From RH-AL1 sp965198715 (GTDB taxonomy: Bacteria; Pseudomonadota; Alphaproteobacteria; Rhizobiales; Beijerinckiaceae), in assembly GCA_965198715.1 (NCBI GenBank), contig CBDAPV010000001.1:1798001-1862000 (forward strand): DNA of 64,000 bases. Direction: 5' to 3'. A program made the position numbers and the translations under genes. Every line of letters starts with the position of its first letter. Positions within the stretch are counted from its first letter, which is position 1. The notes beneath the pieces are model-generated. The model was not told the DNA's origin and did no database searches. It saw nothing but the letters and a program-made list of their open reading frames with translations. Shown in pieces: positions 1 through 9,023 of this stretch.

Positions 1-776
1 CATGATTGCCCTGAAGACGAAGGTGCTGGTGAAGCCGATGGTCGTGCGGCGCAGCGTCGGACAATCGTCCGCTCTTAAATTTCGAGCCGTATTGGCGGAC
101 GCGGCGGCGCGATCTAGCAGCTTCGTCTCGGCGAAGCGCGTTGACGCCTCGTCCTGATGGCGTCGGAGCTCGGCGGAAATCGATCCATTCGCTCGTTTTT
201 GCCACACGATCCAGCTAGTGACGTCTGGCGAACCGCTGAACGGCGGCCTGACATCACGTGAAAAGAGCCGAGGTCATGTCCGATTTCTTGCTTCCAAGAC
301 CAAGGAACAACGGGCCCCGTACCGCCTTGGCAAAGAGCCTTCAGACCCAGCGCCAGGTCCTCTGGGCCCTGATGCTGCATGACATCAAGAGCCGCTTCTT
401 CGGCAATGGCCTCGGCTATATCGTCACGATCCTCTGGCCCGCTACGCACATTTCCATCATCATCGCCGCGTTCGTCATTGGCAAGCGCCCGATCCCTTAC
501 GGCAGCAGTGCACTGCTCTACGCCTCGACCTGCGTCCTGCCGTTCATCGCCTGGAACTACATGTCGCGTTTCACCATGATGGGGATGGTGCAGAATCGCA
601 GCTTCATGGCCTATCCGGTTATCAAGCCGCTTGACATGATGTTCGCACGTTTGGCGCTCGAGCACGTTAGCATCTTCATCATTACAGTTGGTCTCGTTGC
701 CACTAATATCCTGTTCCAAGTTGATGTAATTCCGCTCAACCTGAGCGACGCGGTTTGCGGTCTGCTTTCGGCCGTG
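1..776 (+). repeat. Left arm of a ~775-bp inverted duplication
   Basis: This stretch is the reverse complement of 21989-22762. It carries the 5' part of an ABC permease gene and about 257 bp upstream of it. Only a few substitutions and a 2-base indel (near position 90) were noticed. Identity ends at about 776, where the sequence switches to a DUF2924 gene read on the other strand. The arms are about 21 kb apart and inverted, so homologous recombination between them could flip the intervening polysaccharide genes. Confidence 0.9.
258..776 (+). pseudogene. 3'-truncated Wzm-type ABC export permease
   Basis: The reading frame matches the first ~173 residues of the intact permease at 21671-22507. 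It is an ABC-2 type polysaccharide/polyol-phosphate export permease, an inner-membrane protein that works with an ATPase partner. After the residues GLLSAVL the frame runs into antisense DUF2924 sequence, so the last ~100 residues and the final membrane helices are missing. The frame continues to 1130 but that tail is meaningless. No IS end sits at the junction; it looks like an illegitimate or recombinase-associated breakpoint. Translation could start at 258 (GTG) or at the ATG six codons later. Confidence 0.85.
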
Positions 777-1195
777 TTGCCGTTCCACGTCGTGCCGGTG
801 ATGGCCTTCGCGATGGCGGAGAGGCTCGGCAGCACCTGCCCGTTCCAGGCGAACCCGCCCTCGACGACCATGACCTGGTGCATGACGCCTTCATGCTCGC
901 GCACGAGCACCGTCCCGATCTTGAGCTGCGTCGGCGCGCCCCCGCCGCCCTCGGCCAGCTTGTCGAGCATCCTAGCCGTCGGGCGATCGAGACCACCGAG
1001 CCTCTGCTCCTGGACCCGATGCATGACCAGGCCGCGCAGGAGTTCGCCGGCAAGCTGCCGTGTGGGGCGTGCGCCGGTCATTTTGAGCCAGAGCGAGCGA
1101 AGTTCATCCGTGTTCAGGGTGCGAAGCTGAACGAGCTCGCGGGCAAGATCGTCGGCCGTCCGAGAGGCCGACAATACCGGGCGTGCGCCGCGCAC
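776..1195 (-). pseudogene. DUF2924 protein, C-terminally truncated (module A)
   Basis: From a GTG at 1195 the protein runs through the DUF2924 core (ADDLARELVQLRTLNTDELR, then VMHRVQEQRLGGLDRPTARM and the MHQVMVVEGGFAWNG segment). It breaks off at TTWNGN, just before the FFGLR that ends the domain in copies B and C. The adjoining recombinase gene is gone, replaced by the truncated permease. DUF2924 has no established function. Its genes recur next to a large serine recombinase and a DUF3489 gene, as in the two other copies in this window. Confidence 0.8.
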
Positions 1196-1236
1196 GGCTT
1201 ACGCTGCCCGCTTGCAGCGGAGATGCGTCGCCCCGC

Positions 1237-1803
1237 TCATGCTGCGGCAGCCGTGGCGATGCTGTCCGCTTGGATCCGGTAAACGGAGGTTTCCGCTCCA
1301 GCGTCGCGGGTCCGTACAACCGCCAGCCCGCTCTTGCGGAGGCCACTCAAGGCGGCGCGCGTGGTATGCGGCAGCCAGCCCGTGGCGGCGATGAGATCGT
1401 CGATCGTGACGCCCTCCTGGCGGCTCAACAGCGTCAGGATCATCGCGCGCTTCGAGCCGGCCTTGGCAGCTCCGGCCTGCGTCTCTTCGATCGCCTGCGG
1501 AGCGGCGGACGCGTCAGAACCGATCGAGGTTGGGGCAAGCTCCGGGGCAGGCGTTATGGCCTGCACGGCCACCCGACCTGCCTTCAGGATCTTGAGGCTG
1601 TAGGCACGGCCTTGCTCGTCCTCGCGCCAAGTCGGCATGTTGCCCTTCGCGCGGACCTCGCGAACAAACCCAAGCTCGACGAGCTTCAATCCAGCCTTGG
1701 CCGCGGCAGTGGGTTTAAGATCATTTGGAAGGATGGCGAGGGCATCGTCGCGGCGGCAAGCCGAGGCGAGAATGGCGAGGTGGGAAGAGGTCAGCTTGAT
1801 CAT
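1237..1803 (-). CDS. DUF3489 domain protein (module A)
   Basis: 188 residues, starting at an ATG (MIKLTSSHLAILASA). The N-terminal half resembles a winged helix. The C-terminal half contains GVTIDDLIAATGWLPHTTRA, which is characteristic of DUF3489 and looks like a helix-turn-helix DNA-binding region. It lies between a 79-aa ORF upstream and a DUF2924 gene downstream, all on the minus strand. It is about 80% identical to copies B and C by eye. The frame is intact although its module has lost the recombinase. The proposed role, DNA binding that regulates or assists the recombinase, is inferred. Confidence 0.8.
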   Translation of the reverse strand: MIKLTSSHLAILASACRRDDALAILPNDLKPTAAAKAGLKLVELGFVREVRAKGNMPTWREDEQGRAYSLKILKAGRVAVQAITPAPELAPTSIGSDASAAPQAIEETQAGAAKAGSKRAMILTLLSRQEGVTIDDLIAATGWLPHTTRAALSGLRKSGLAVVRTRDAGAETSVYRIQADSIATAAAA

Positions 1804-1913
1804 GGTTCGGCTCCGATGCGTTCGGCGAGCCGCCGCTGCGGCTCCCACGAGCACGAGCCCGCGTCGCGTGCAGCGACGAAGGCCAACCGAAGCTCGATGA
1901 AGGCGTCGGGCGA

Positions 1914-2153
1914 TCAGTCCGAGCCGGCTGTGCTCTCCCGCTCGCGCCGCCGCACCACCGAGGTCGCGTTGAGCAGCGTCCCAGCGTCGTGGATCAGGGT
2001 TTCGATGTCGAGCAGCGTGCGAAAGGCACGCTCCGGCAGTCCCTGCCCGCTCAAGCCGCTGGCAGTGCGCGCGATGATCGCCGCCTCGCCAATCTTGCTG
2101 GCGATGTCTTCTGCGAATTCACCGATGATCCTTGCTTCCAGCTCGCTCGCCAC
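1914..2153 (-). CDS. Small 79-aa protein of the recombinase module (copy A)
   Basis: From GTG at 2153 it encodes 79 residues starting ASELEARIIGEFAEDIAS and ending in STAGSD. The start corresponds to the ATG at 41084 in copy C. The frame opens further upstream but conservation with copy C favours this start. After the TGA the same frame stays open for 37 codons up to a TGA that overlaps the DUF3489 start codon, and that tail is conserved in copy C. The protein looks soluble and helical; family not recognised. Confidence 0.55.
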   Translation of the reverse strand: MASELEARIIGEFAEDIASKIGEAAIIARTASGLSGQGLPERAFRTLLDIETLIHDAGTLLNATSVVRRRERESTAGSD

Positions 2154-2254
2154 GCCGCCGCTCCGTTCCCGCTCGAGACGCTTACTCCGTTCGCGGCGAC
2201 AGTCGAATGGATTATGCGGTCGACGCGCACTATTCCAAGCCAGCGCCATAGTGT

Positions 2255-2270
2255 GTCTCTTGGTGGAGAC
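2255..2270. promoter_or_regulatory. GTCTCC-N4-GGAGAC palindrome, module A
   Basis: On the minus strand this reads GTCTCC-ACCA-AGAGAC, one mismatch from the perfect palindrome found in copies B and C. It lies about 100 bp upstream of the 79-aa ORF. The spacer varies while the arms are kept, as expected for a protein-binding site. Confidence 0.5.
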
Positions 2271-2327
2271 TGCTTATGCGATAAACGACTGCAGTTAGTC
2301 CTGGAACGCACCCGCTGCGCGGAAGGC

Positions 2328-2452
2328 TGATCGACAACCTGCACTTCCACGCCCTACGTCACGAGGCGATCAGCAGGTTCTTCGAGGCAGTTGAGCGTAC
2401 CTGAGGTCAGTCTCATCAGCGGCCATCGTGATCCGAGGAAGCTCCCGAGGTA
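2328..2452 (+). pseudogene. Tyrosine recombinase (phage integrase) C-terminal remnant
   Basis: One frame gives LHFHALRHEAISRFFEA, the ALRHE box around the second catalytic arginine. A +1 shift then gives VPEVSLISGHRDPRKLPRYT, the SGH box and approach to the nucleophile region. These are the hallmarks of the integrase C-terminal domain of alphaproteobacterial tyrosine recombinases. The order is right but the frame is broken at about 2400, and both the N-terminus and the catalytic tyrosine are missing. It sits between module A and an IS630 copy. Confidence 0.65.
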
Positions 2453-2543
2453 CACATCTACTGCCTGAGACGGTTGCTCAGAGGCTTGCGAAGGCATCGG
2501 TCCAAAGCCAAGCTATGCAGGAAAGCTCTTCCTGAGGAGCGAC

Positions 2544-3604
2544 TAGAGCCGTTCTCCAGCAAGCCGAGTCGGCGGCGGTATCGTCGCGGCGTTTGTTCTG
2601 ATTCCCTTGGGTGTGATTCTCAGGGACGTTCGCCGTGGCAGCAGCTTTGTCTCTTGACCTTCGCCGTCGCGTCATCGCCGCGATCGAGGCGGGAACCTCC
2701 TGCCGTAAAGCCGCCGAGCGTTTCGGGATCGGCGCGGCGACCGCGATCCGTTGGCATGCTCAGGTCCGCCAGGATGGCCGTGTCGCGGCCAAGCCCACCG
2801 GCGGCGATCACGCCTCGCATCGGCTGGAGGCGCAGGCCCCCTTGATCTTGAAGACGTGCGAGGAGCGCCGCAGATCTTCTTGCGCGAATTGCGCGATCTG
2901 CTCGTCGAGCGCGGCGTGCCGACCAGCACCAGCGCCCTGTCGCGCTTCTTCGCCCGCCACGCCATCACCCGTAAAAAGGGGCGCTCCACGCCGCCGAGCA
3001 GGAGCGCCCTGACGTGAGAGCGGCGCGGCTGGCCTGGTTCGAGGCGCAACTCGAGCTCGACCCCGAGCGCCTGGTGTTCGTCGACGAGACCGCCGCCGCC
3101 ACCAACATGGTCCGCCGTTACGCCCGCGCTCCGCGCGGCCAGCGCTGCCGCATCGCGGTGCCCCAGGGTCACTATAAAACCACCACCGTCACCGCCGCGC
3201 TGCGCGCCTCGGGGCCGCTCGCCGTCGACCTGTTGGATGGCGCCACCAACGGCGGCCGCTTCCGCAGCTACGTCACCGAGACGCTCGGCCCGGCGCTGAA
3301 GGCAGGCGACACCGTGATCCTCGACAATCTCCCCGCCCACAAGGTCTCCGGCGTGCGCGACGCGATCGAGCGGGTCGGCGCGCGCCTCCTCTACCTTCCG
3401 CCCTACAGTCCAGACTTCAATCCTATCGAGCAGCTCTTCGCCAAGCTGAAAGCCCTGCTGCGCTCGGCCGAAGCGCGCACCGTAACCGATCTCTGGGCTA
3501 CGATCCGAAAGGCTTTCACACGCTTCTCCTCAGCCGAGTGTCGAAACTATCTCGCCGCCTCAGGCTACGATGCGTATGAACCAGCCTGAACGGCAACAGC
3601 TCTA
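2544..3604 (+). mobile_element. IS630-family element, copy 1
   Basis: The ends carry short inverted repeats (CTAGAGCCGTT at the left, its near complement at the right) and TA at both borders, as expected for IS630 targets. The body is collinear with copy 2 at 28760-29819. It separates a tyrosine-recombinase remnant from an older, different IS630 remnant. Its transposase is broken, so it is probably not autonomous. Confidence 0.85.
2635..3589 (+). pseudogene. IS630 transposase, frameshifted
   Basis: The N-terminal helix-turn-helix (DLRRRVIAAIEAGTSCRKAA) is followed by the DDE catalytic domain (LVFVDETAAATNM; DTVILDNLPAHK; YSPDFNPIEQ). Two frame changes separate them. The first, near 2870, is a one-base deletion relative to copy 2 and inactivates the gene. 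The second is the AAAAAGGGG run at 2973-2981, a probable programmed -1 slip site that copy 2 shares. The C-terminal part is open as 3014-3589. Confidence 0.85.
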
Positions 3605-4300
3605 GTTCGAGGCGCTTGTGAGCCGGCAGGTTGTCCATGACCACGATGTCGCCGGGGCTGAGCGTGGGCGCGAGCACCTGCTCTATGTAGGCGAGGAGGG
3701 CTGGTCAGTCCATCGGCCCGTCGAGCACCATCGGCGCGCCCATGCCGGAGCGGCGCAGCCCGGCGGTGAACGTGGTGGTCTTCTAACGGCCGTGCGCTAC
3801 GGCAGCCCTACAGCTCTCGCCGCGCCGGAATCGGCCGCGCAGGCGCGCCATCTTGGCGAGGCGCCGGTCTCGTCGATGAAGATCAGCTTGGCGGGATCGA
3901 GATCGAGCTGGCCGTCGAACCAGGCCTGCCGTGCCTGGCGGACGGCCTCGCGCTGCTGCTCGGCGGCATGGGCTGTCTTTTTTGTACGTGAGGCCGTGCC
4001 GATCGAGGAATTGCCAGACGCAGGTGATCCCGACGCGCAGGCCGCGCTCGACCTCGAGACGCTCGACGAGCTCGGCTAGCGAGATGTCCTTCGTGCCAGC
4101 CTCAATAAGGGCGAGGATGAAGTCGACGAGGGCGTCGAGCCGGGAGCCGCGCGGCTTGCCCTGGCGCCGCGCCGCCTCCTCGCCGTTCGGCCGGAAACGC
4201 TGGATCCGGACGATCCCCGTCCACACCGAACCGCGCCACCGCCTGCCGCGCCCGACATGCCGTCCGCCGTCGCCTTAATCACGCGACTGCGCAGATCGCC
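3605..4300 (-). pseudogene. Degenerate IS630-type transposase of a second kind
   Basis: Read on the minus strand, the pieces are LRSRVIKATADGMS near 4295, DALVDFILALIEAGTKDISL with LRVGITCVWQFLDRHGLTYK at about 4110-4000, DLHRRDR-like catalytic sequence at about 3870, and KTTTFTAGLR to VVMDNLPAHKRLE at about 3785-3610. Several frameshifts and an in-frame stop near 3706 separate them. IS630 copy 1 abuts the 3' end, so the final third is absent here. Confidence 0.7.
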
Positions 4301-4612
4301 TGCTATAGGCTTGCACCACCGTCACATTACGAATCATCGCAGACAATGAAATCAAGAAGCCAGACCCAGGGGCATCCCCCACAAATCGTCGATCAGAATG
4401 GGCGCTCTAGATCGTTCCAGAATGGAATTGACAAACGTCACTCCCAGCAGCTAGGCAGGTCGGCACTGGAATGCTTCACACTCGCTGATGCTTGAATAGC
4501 TATTTTAGATGAGGAGTTAAGCGCTTCAGCGATCGGGTATGTTTGAGATGACTTTCCGAAATCACGCTTGTACATGTAACTTCAAATCCAAGCTTTTGGA
4601 ATGTGTACCGCG
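4301..4612. other. Gene-free upstream region of the rfb operon
   Basis: About 310 bp of noticeably AT-richer DNA between an IS630 remnant and rfbF. No convincing ORF is visible. It probably holds the promoter of the sugar-nucleotide operon, but no clear -35/-10 pair could be picked. Confidence 0.4.
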
Positions 4613-5380
4613 ATGAAAGTAGTGATTCTAGCTGGTGGTCTCGGAACGAGATTGTCGGAGGAGACAGCTTCCCGGCCTAAACCGATGGTCGAAATCGGCG
4701 GTCGGCCGATCCTCTGGCATATAATGAAGACGTATTCTCACTACGGACTCAATGAATTCATCGTGTGCCTTGGATATAAAGGCTACCTTTTGACAGAATA
4801 TTTTGCGAACTACTCTTTGCACCAATCCGATGTGACGATCGATTTGGCCGCAAAAAAGGTAGAAATACATATTTCGCGGGCTGAAAATTGGAAGGTTACG
4901 CTGGTTGACACGGGCCTCGGTACGATGACTGGCGGTCGTTTGAAACGAGTCCTCGACCACATTGGCGACGAGACGTTTTGCATGACGTATGGTGACGGGG
5001 TAGCGGACCTCGACATCGCGAAGTTGGTGGCCTTCCATCAGGGTCATGGACGCGACGCGACGGTTACGGCCGTCCGTCCTCCTGGTCGCTTCGGAGCGCT
5101 TGCAATCGACGGTGACAAGGTTGCTGGCTTCATCGAGAAGCCGGAAGGCGATGGAAGTTGGATAAACGGCGGCTTCTTTGTTCTCTCGCCTAAGGTCCTC
5201 CAGCGGATCGATGGTGATGACACCGTTTGGGAGCAGGCACCGCTTCAGACACTAGCTCGCGACAACCAACTCTCGGCATTTTGTCACGGCGGCTTTTGGC
5301 AGCCAATGGACACACTCCGTGACAAGCGGCAGCTCGAAGAACTCTGGGCGAATGGACAAGCTCGATGGAAAGTTTGGTGA
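4613..5380 (+). CDS. rfbF: Glucose-1-phosphate cytidylyltransferase
   Basis: Makes CDP-glucose from CTP and glucose-1-phosphate, the first step of the CDP-6-deoxyhexose pathway in the cytoplasm. The nucleotidyltransferase signature ILAGGLGTRLSEET followed by RPKPM is at the N-terminus. The metal/nucleotide site YGDGVAD lies mid-protein, and WINGGFFV and FWQPMDTLRDK are typical of RfbF. The length of 255 residues is normal. The ATG at 4613 puts the methionine directly before KVVILAGG; an in-frame ATG four codons earlier is possible. The 3' end overlaps rfbG, which indicates an operon. Confidence 0.95.
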   Translation: MKVVILAGGLGTRLSEETASRPKPMVEIGGRPILWHIMKTYSHYGLNEFIVCLGYKGYLLTEYFANYSLHQSDVTIDLAAKKVEIHISRAENWKVTLVDTGLGTMTGGRLKRVLDHIGDETFCMTYGDGVADLDIAKLVAFHQGHGRDATVTAVRPPGRFGALAIDGDKVAGFIEKPEGDGSWINGGFFVLSPKVLQRIDGDDTVWEQAPLQTLARDNQLSAFCHGGFWQPMDTLRDKRQLEELWANGQARWKVW

Positions 5381-6462
5381 GCCCTTCACGCGCTTTCTGG
5401 TCCGGCAAACGAGTCCTCTTGACCGGCCACACCGGTTTTAAAGGCACGTGGTGCGCGCTTTGGCTGCAACAGCTTGGAGCTAGCGTGTTCGGATTGGCGT
5501 TAGAACCTACGACGACGCCAGCAATATGGAATGCTGTCGGGCGACCGGCCGACGTTGATTCAATCGGTGATATTCGAAACGAACTGGCAGTGCGCGCAGC
5601 TTTCGAGCGCGCTCGGCCAGACATCGTAATTCATATGGCCGCACAAGCGCTAGTACACGCGTCCTTCGAGGCTCCGGCCGACACATTCGACGTAAATGTC
5701 ATAGGCCTAGTTCGCATCCTAGATGCTGCTCGTGCAACAACAACCGTAGGGGCGGTGGTCAACGTCACAAGCGACAAGTGCTACGAGAACATCGAGCAGC
5801 TCTGGGCCTACCGCGAAAGCGAGCCGATGGGTGGGTCCGATCCCTACAGCGCGAGTAAAGGATGCGCCGAACTCGTCACGTCTTCCTATCGAAGGTGCTT
5901 CTTTAAGAATGCTAAAGGTCCCTCTCTAGCTTCCGGTCGTGCCGGCAACGTGATAGGGGGCGGCGACTGGTCGCGCGACCGGTTGATTCCGGATTGTGTG
6001 CGCGCGTTCGAGCAACACGAACCGGTGACAATCCGCAATCCTTTGGCAACCCGTCCGTGGCAACACGTACTTGAGCCTGTTTCAGGATACCTCGTGCTGG
6101 CGCAGCGATTATACGAGGACGGCCAAGGGTTCGCCGAAGGCTGGAACTTCGGGCCGAACGACGACAGCGCTTGGAACGTTGGCCGTGTCGTCGATCGGCT
6201 GACAGGACTCTGGGGCGACGGTTCAACGTGGCAGTGTGATGGCTCGATATGGCCTAAAGAAGCGATGCTGCTGCGCGTCGATGCGACAAAGGCCAACGTC
6301 AGGCTCGGCTGGCGCCCACGCCTCGACGTTAATGAAGCGCTCGCCTGGACTGTTGAATGGTACAAAGCGATAGCCGCTGGCCGGTCCGCTCTTACCCTAA
6401 CACTCGAGCAGATAGAGCGGTTTGAAATAGCGGGATCCGCGTTGGAGCAAAGGTCAGCATGA
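5365..6462 (+). CDS. rfbG: CDP-glucose 4,6-dehydratase
   Basis: Converts CDP-glucose to CDP-4-keto-6-deoxyglucose with bound NAD. It is an extended short-chain dehydrogenase: the Rossmann motif GHTGFKGTW is near residue 20, VTSDKCYEN lies at about residue 130, and the catalytic YSASK with GNVIGGGDW follows. At 365 residues it is the usual family length. The start overlaps rfbF by 16 bases and the stop overlaps the methyltransferase start (ATGA), so the three genes are translationally coupled. Confidence 0.95.
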   Translation: MESLVSPSRAFWSGKRVLLTGHTGFKGTWCALWLQQLGASVFGLALEPTTTPAIWNAVGRPADVDSIGDIRNELAVRAAFERARPDIVIHMAAQALVHASFEAPADTFDVNVIGLVRILDAARATTTVGAVVNVTSDKCYENIEQLWAYRESEPMGGSDPYSASKGCAELVTSSYRRCFFKNAKGPSLASGRAGNVIGGGDWSRDRLIPDCVRAFEQHEPVTIRNPLATRPWQHVLEPVSGYLVLAQRLYEDGQGFAEGWNFGPNDDSAWNVGRVVDRLTGLWGDGSTWQCDGSIWPKEAMLLRVDATKANVRLGWRPRLDVNEALAWTVEWYKAIAAGRSALTLTLEQIERFEIAGSALEQRSA

Positions 6463-7697
6463 GCAGGGACTGTCGGTTCTGTGGCGCACCTCTGGAGGTG
6501 ACCTTTGCCGATCTCGGCATGTCGCCCATTTCGAACCAATTCGTCTCAGCTTCCGCAGCGCAGTCGATGGAAGCGTTTTACCCGCTTCACGCCTTTGTTT
6601 GTAGTTCATGCTTTTTGGTCCAATTGATTGACTTTGAAAAGGCTGAGCACCTTTTTAATGACGATTATGCGTATTTCTCGTCGTATTCGGAATCTTGGCT
6701 GCGCCATGCGCAGCGCTATGCCCAGGAGGCGATCGCGAGCGAAGCGCTGGGGCCGGCTTCGACTGTTGTCGAGCTGGCCTCAAACGACGGTTATTTGCTG
6801 CAATATTTTAAGCAGGCAGGCATCAATGTGCTTGGCGTCGAGCCGACCGCCAACACAGCGCAAATGGCCGTCGACAAGAGAGGAGTGCCGAGCGAAGTCG
6901 CATTTTTCGGCAAGCAAACAGCCACCCGGCTCCGTGAAGAAGGGGTCTACGCCGATCTCATGGCTGCGAACAACGTGCTCGCGCATGTGCCCGACATCAA
7001 CGATTTCGTGTCCGGCTATCCGATTCTGCTGAAGCCCAATGGTCTTGCGAACATCGAATTCCCGCATCTCCTCAGTCAAATCGAAAATCGGCAGTTCGAC
7101 ACGATCTACCACGAGCATTTCAGCTATCTGTCGTTCACGATCGCGCGTCGCATCTTCGCCGCCCATGCCATGCGCGTCTACGATGTGGCAGAACTGGCGA
7201 CGCATGGTGGCTCTCTGCGGCTCTTTGTTTGCCATGACAGCTGTCTCGAACGGCTGGACACGGCGCGCGTCGCCTCCATGCTGGATCGTGAGGCCGCGGC
7301 GGGGCTTGGCGACCTCGATACCTATCGGCGATTTGCGCAGAGCGTAACGACGATTAAATGCGACCTCCTCGACTTTCTCGTCCAGGCGCACCGCGAGGGC
7401 AAGTCGGTTGTTGGCTACGGGGCGCCGGCAAAGGGCAACACGCTGCTGAACTATTGCGGCGTGAAAACCGACTTGATGGAGTTCACGGTGGATCGGAGTC
7501 CACACAAGATCGGCAAACTGCTGCCGGGGGTTCGCGTGCCGATCTATGCTCCTGAGGCAATCTTGGAACGTCGCCCCGATTACGTGCTGATCCTCCCCTG
7601 GAACCTCAAGGAGGAAATTATGGAGCAAATGTCGGAGGTGCGGAGCTGGGGCGGAAAATTCGTCACGCCGATCCCGCAACTTCGAGTCCACGCGTGA
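6459..7697 (+). CDS. Sugar-nucleotide C-methyltransferase
   Basis: A 412-residue three-part methyltransferase of the TylC3/NovU type. It has an N-terminal zinc-binding domain (CRFC and CSSC pairs), a central SAM-binding Rossmann domain (VVELASNDGYLLQYF), and a C-terminal domain with GYGAPAKGNTLLNY. Such enzymes add a methyl group to C3 (or C5) of nucleotide-linked 4-keto-deoxysugars. Placed directly after rfbF-rfbG, it predicts a CDP-linked branched 3-C-methyl-6-deoxyhexose. That substrate is inferred from context. The start overlaps the rfbG stop. Confidence 0.88.
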   Translation: MSRDCRFCGAPLEVTFADLGMSPISNQFVSASAAQSMEAFYPLHAFVCSSCFLVQLIDFEKAEHLFNDDYAYFSSYSESWLRHAQRYAQEAIASEALGPASTVVELASNDGYLLQYFKQAGINVLGVEPTANTAQMAVDKRGVPSEVAFFGKQTATRLREEGVYADLMAANNVLAHVPDINDFVSGYPILLKPNGLANIEFPHLLSQIENRQFDTIYHEHFSYLSFTIARRIFAAHAMRVYDVAELATHGGSLRLFVCHDSCLERLDTARVASMLDREAAAGLGDLDTYRRFAQSVTTIKCDLLDFLVQAHREGKSVVGYGAPAKGNTLLNYCGVKTDLMEFTVDRSPHKIGKLLPGVRVPIYAPEAILERRPDYVLILPWNLKEEIMEQMSEVRSWGGKFVTPIPQLRVHA

Positions 7698-8223
7698 TCT
7701 TTGAGGAGACCTATATCTCCGGCTTTTGGCTCATCGGCTTTTCACCTGTAAGCGATGAGCGCGGATTTTTTCGCTCGGGCCTTCTGCGAAGAGGAGTTTC
7801 GCTCGAGGATTGAACGATTGAGTCGAACAATCGAGCTTGTCGCGTAACACCGTCGCCAGCACGTTGCGCGGCATGCATTACCAGTTGGCGCCGCACGCCG
7901 AGTCAAAGTTCGTCCGCTGCGTTCGCGGCTCGATCTTCGATGTTACGGTCGATCTGCGTCCGGACTCTCCGACGCGCGGCCGTTGGTCCGGCGCAACTTT
8001 GAGCGCCGAGAACGGCACCGGTATCTACATTGCGCCCGGGCTTGCGCACGGCATCCAGACGCTCGAGAGCGACACGGATGTGCTCTACCAGATCAGCCCG
8101 CTCTTTAAGCCAAGCCTGGGCGCGGGTGTACGTTGGAATGATCCCGCCTTCCGCATCGATTGGCCGCTGCCCTCGCCGTGCATGTCGGAGCGGGATTCTG
8201 CATATCCGGATTGGCTGCCGTGA
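7694..8223 (+). pseudogene. dTDP-4-dehydrorhamnose 3,5-epimerase-like, broken 5' end
   Basis: The C-terminal part (STLRGMHYQLAPHAESKFVR to the FRIDWPLP end) is a clear RmlC-type cupin and is open from 7837. The N-terminal part starts at a GTG at 7694 (IFEETYISGFWLIGF, DERGFFRS) that overlaps the preceding stop. It then shifts frame at about 7780 (FCEEEFRS in another frame) and again near 7806, with an in-frame TGA before VEQSSLSRN. The full epimerase cannot be made. A 128-residue fragment could start at 7837 but would lack the first strands. Confidence 0.8.
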
Positions 8224-8342
8224 GGCTCCTCCTAACCGGCGCCACAGGTTTTATCGGCCGCCGTATCACGGCTCAGCTTGCCGACGATCCGGACATCGAC
8301 CTCATAGGCACAAGCCGCACACGCCCCGCCGACTGGCGCCAC
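8220..8342 (+). pseudogene. NAD-dependent sugar epimerase/reductase, 5' fragment
   Basis: The first ~40 residues of a short-chain dehydrogenase: LLLTGATGFIGRRI is the NAD-binding motif. The start GTG overlaps the stop of the epimerase relic, continuing the operon. At about 8337 the frame passes into IS481 transposase sequence and the rest of the gene is absent from the window. It would have been the 4-keto-reductase finishing the CDP-deoxysugar. Confidence 0.75.
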
Positions 8343-9023
8343 AACGACGAGGTGGTCCGTCGAGCGATACAGCATAGTCAAGAGAAGCCTGAGAGGGCTT
8401 GCCAAGCGCTACGGGATCAATCCCAAGACGGTGGCAAAGTGGAAGGCGCGTGAGACGGTCGGCGACCGCCCGGCCGGCCCTCGCGAAGCGCGTTCGACGA
8501 GCCTGGACGAAGGCGAACTTGGTAGCTCCATGACAAGGCGACGACCCGCATCGCCGGCGACTTCCTGCGCGCCCTGGTGAATGCCGTGCCCTACCGCATC
8601 CACACCGTCCTCACCGACAACGGTCTCCACTTCACCGATCCACGCAGCCCCGGCTCCGCCGTCGACGAGATCAAGCGCGCCATGGCAGCCGGCGAACTCT
8701 TCCGGGCGCACGCCTTCGACTACGCCTGCGCTCAGCTCGACATCGAACACCGACTGACGAAGCCAAAGCACCCCTGGACCAACGGGCAGGTCGAGCGGAT
8801 GAACCGGACCATCAAGGACGCAACGGTGAAACGCTTCCACTACGAGGAACATGATCACTTGCGTCGGCACCTCGCCGACTTCGTCGACGCCTACAACTTC
8901 GCGCGACGGCCTAAGACGCTCAAAGGTTTGACGCCTTACGAAGCCATCTGCAAGGCATGGACAAACGACACGAAACGCTTCAGTCTCGATCCGCTCCACC
9001 AGATGCCGGGACTAAACATCTAG
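8337..9023 (+). pseudogene. IS481-family transposase remnant
   Basis: The N-terminal piece (EVVRRAIQHSQE, then a one-base insertion relative to the copy at 30992-31311) is followed by an internal deletion around 8515-8530. The C-terminal catalytic region is intact in frame (8577-9023): IHTVLTDNGLHF, KHPWTNGQVERMNR, LHQMPGLN. IS481 enzymes are DDE transposases of the rve fold. This copy disrupted the sugar-reductase gene. Confidence 0.85.

Noticed and set aside
56..788. ORFs of 200-224 codons antisense to both permease copies
   Set aside because: They appear identically opposite 258-776 and 22046-22651 because the DNA is duplicated, and they encode no recognisable protein.
1237..2153. Toxin-antitoxin pair made of the 79-aa ORF and the DUF3489 protein
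   Set aside because: The size and order could suggest it, but no toxin motif is visible and the constant company of DUF2924 and a recombinase argues for a recombination function.
1183..2298. A 371-codon plus-strand frame across module A
   Set aside because: It is antisense to DUF3489 and the small ORF, whose protein-level conservation with modules B and C shows that the minus strand is the coding one.
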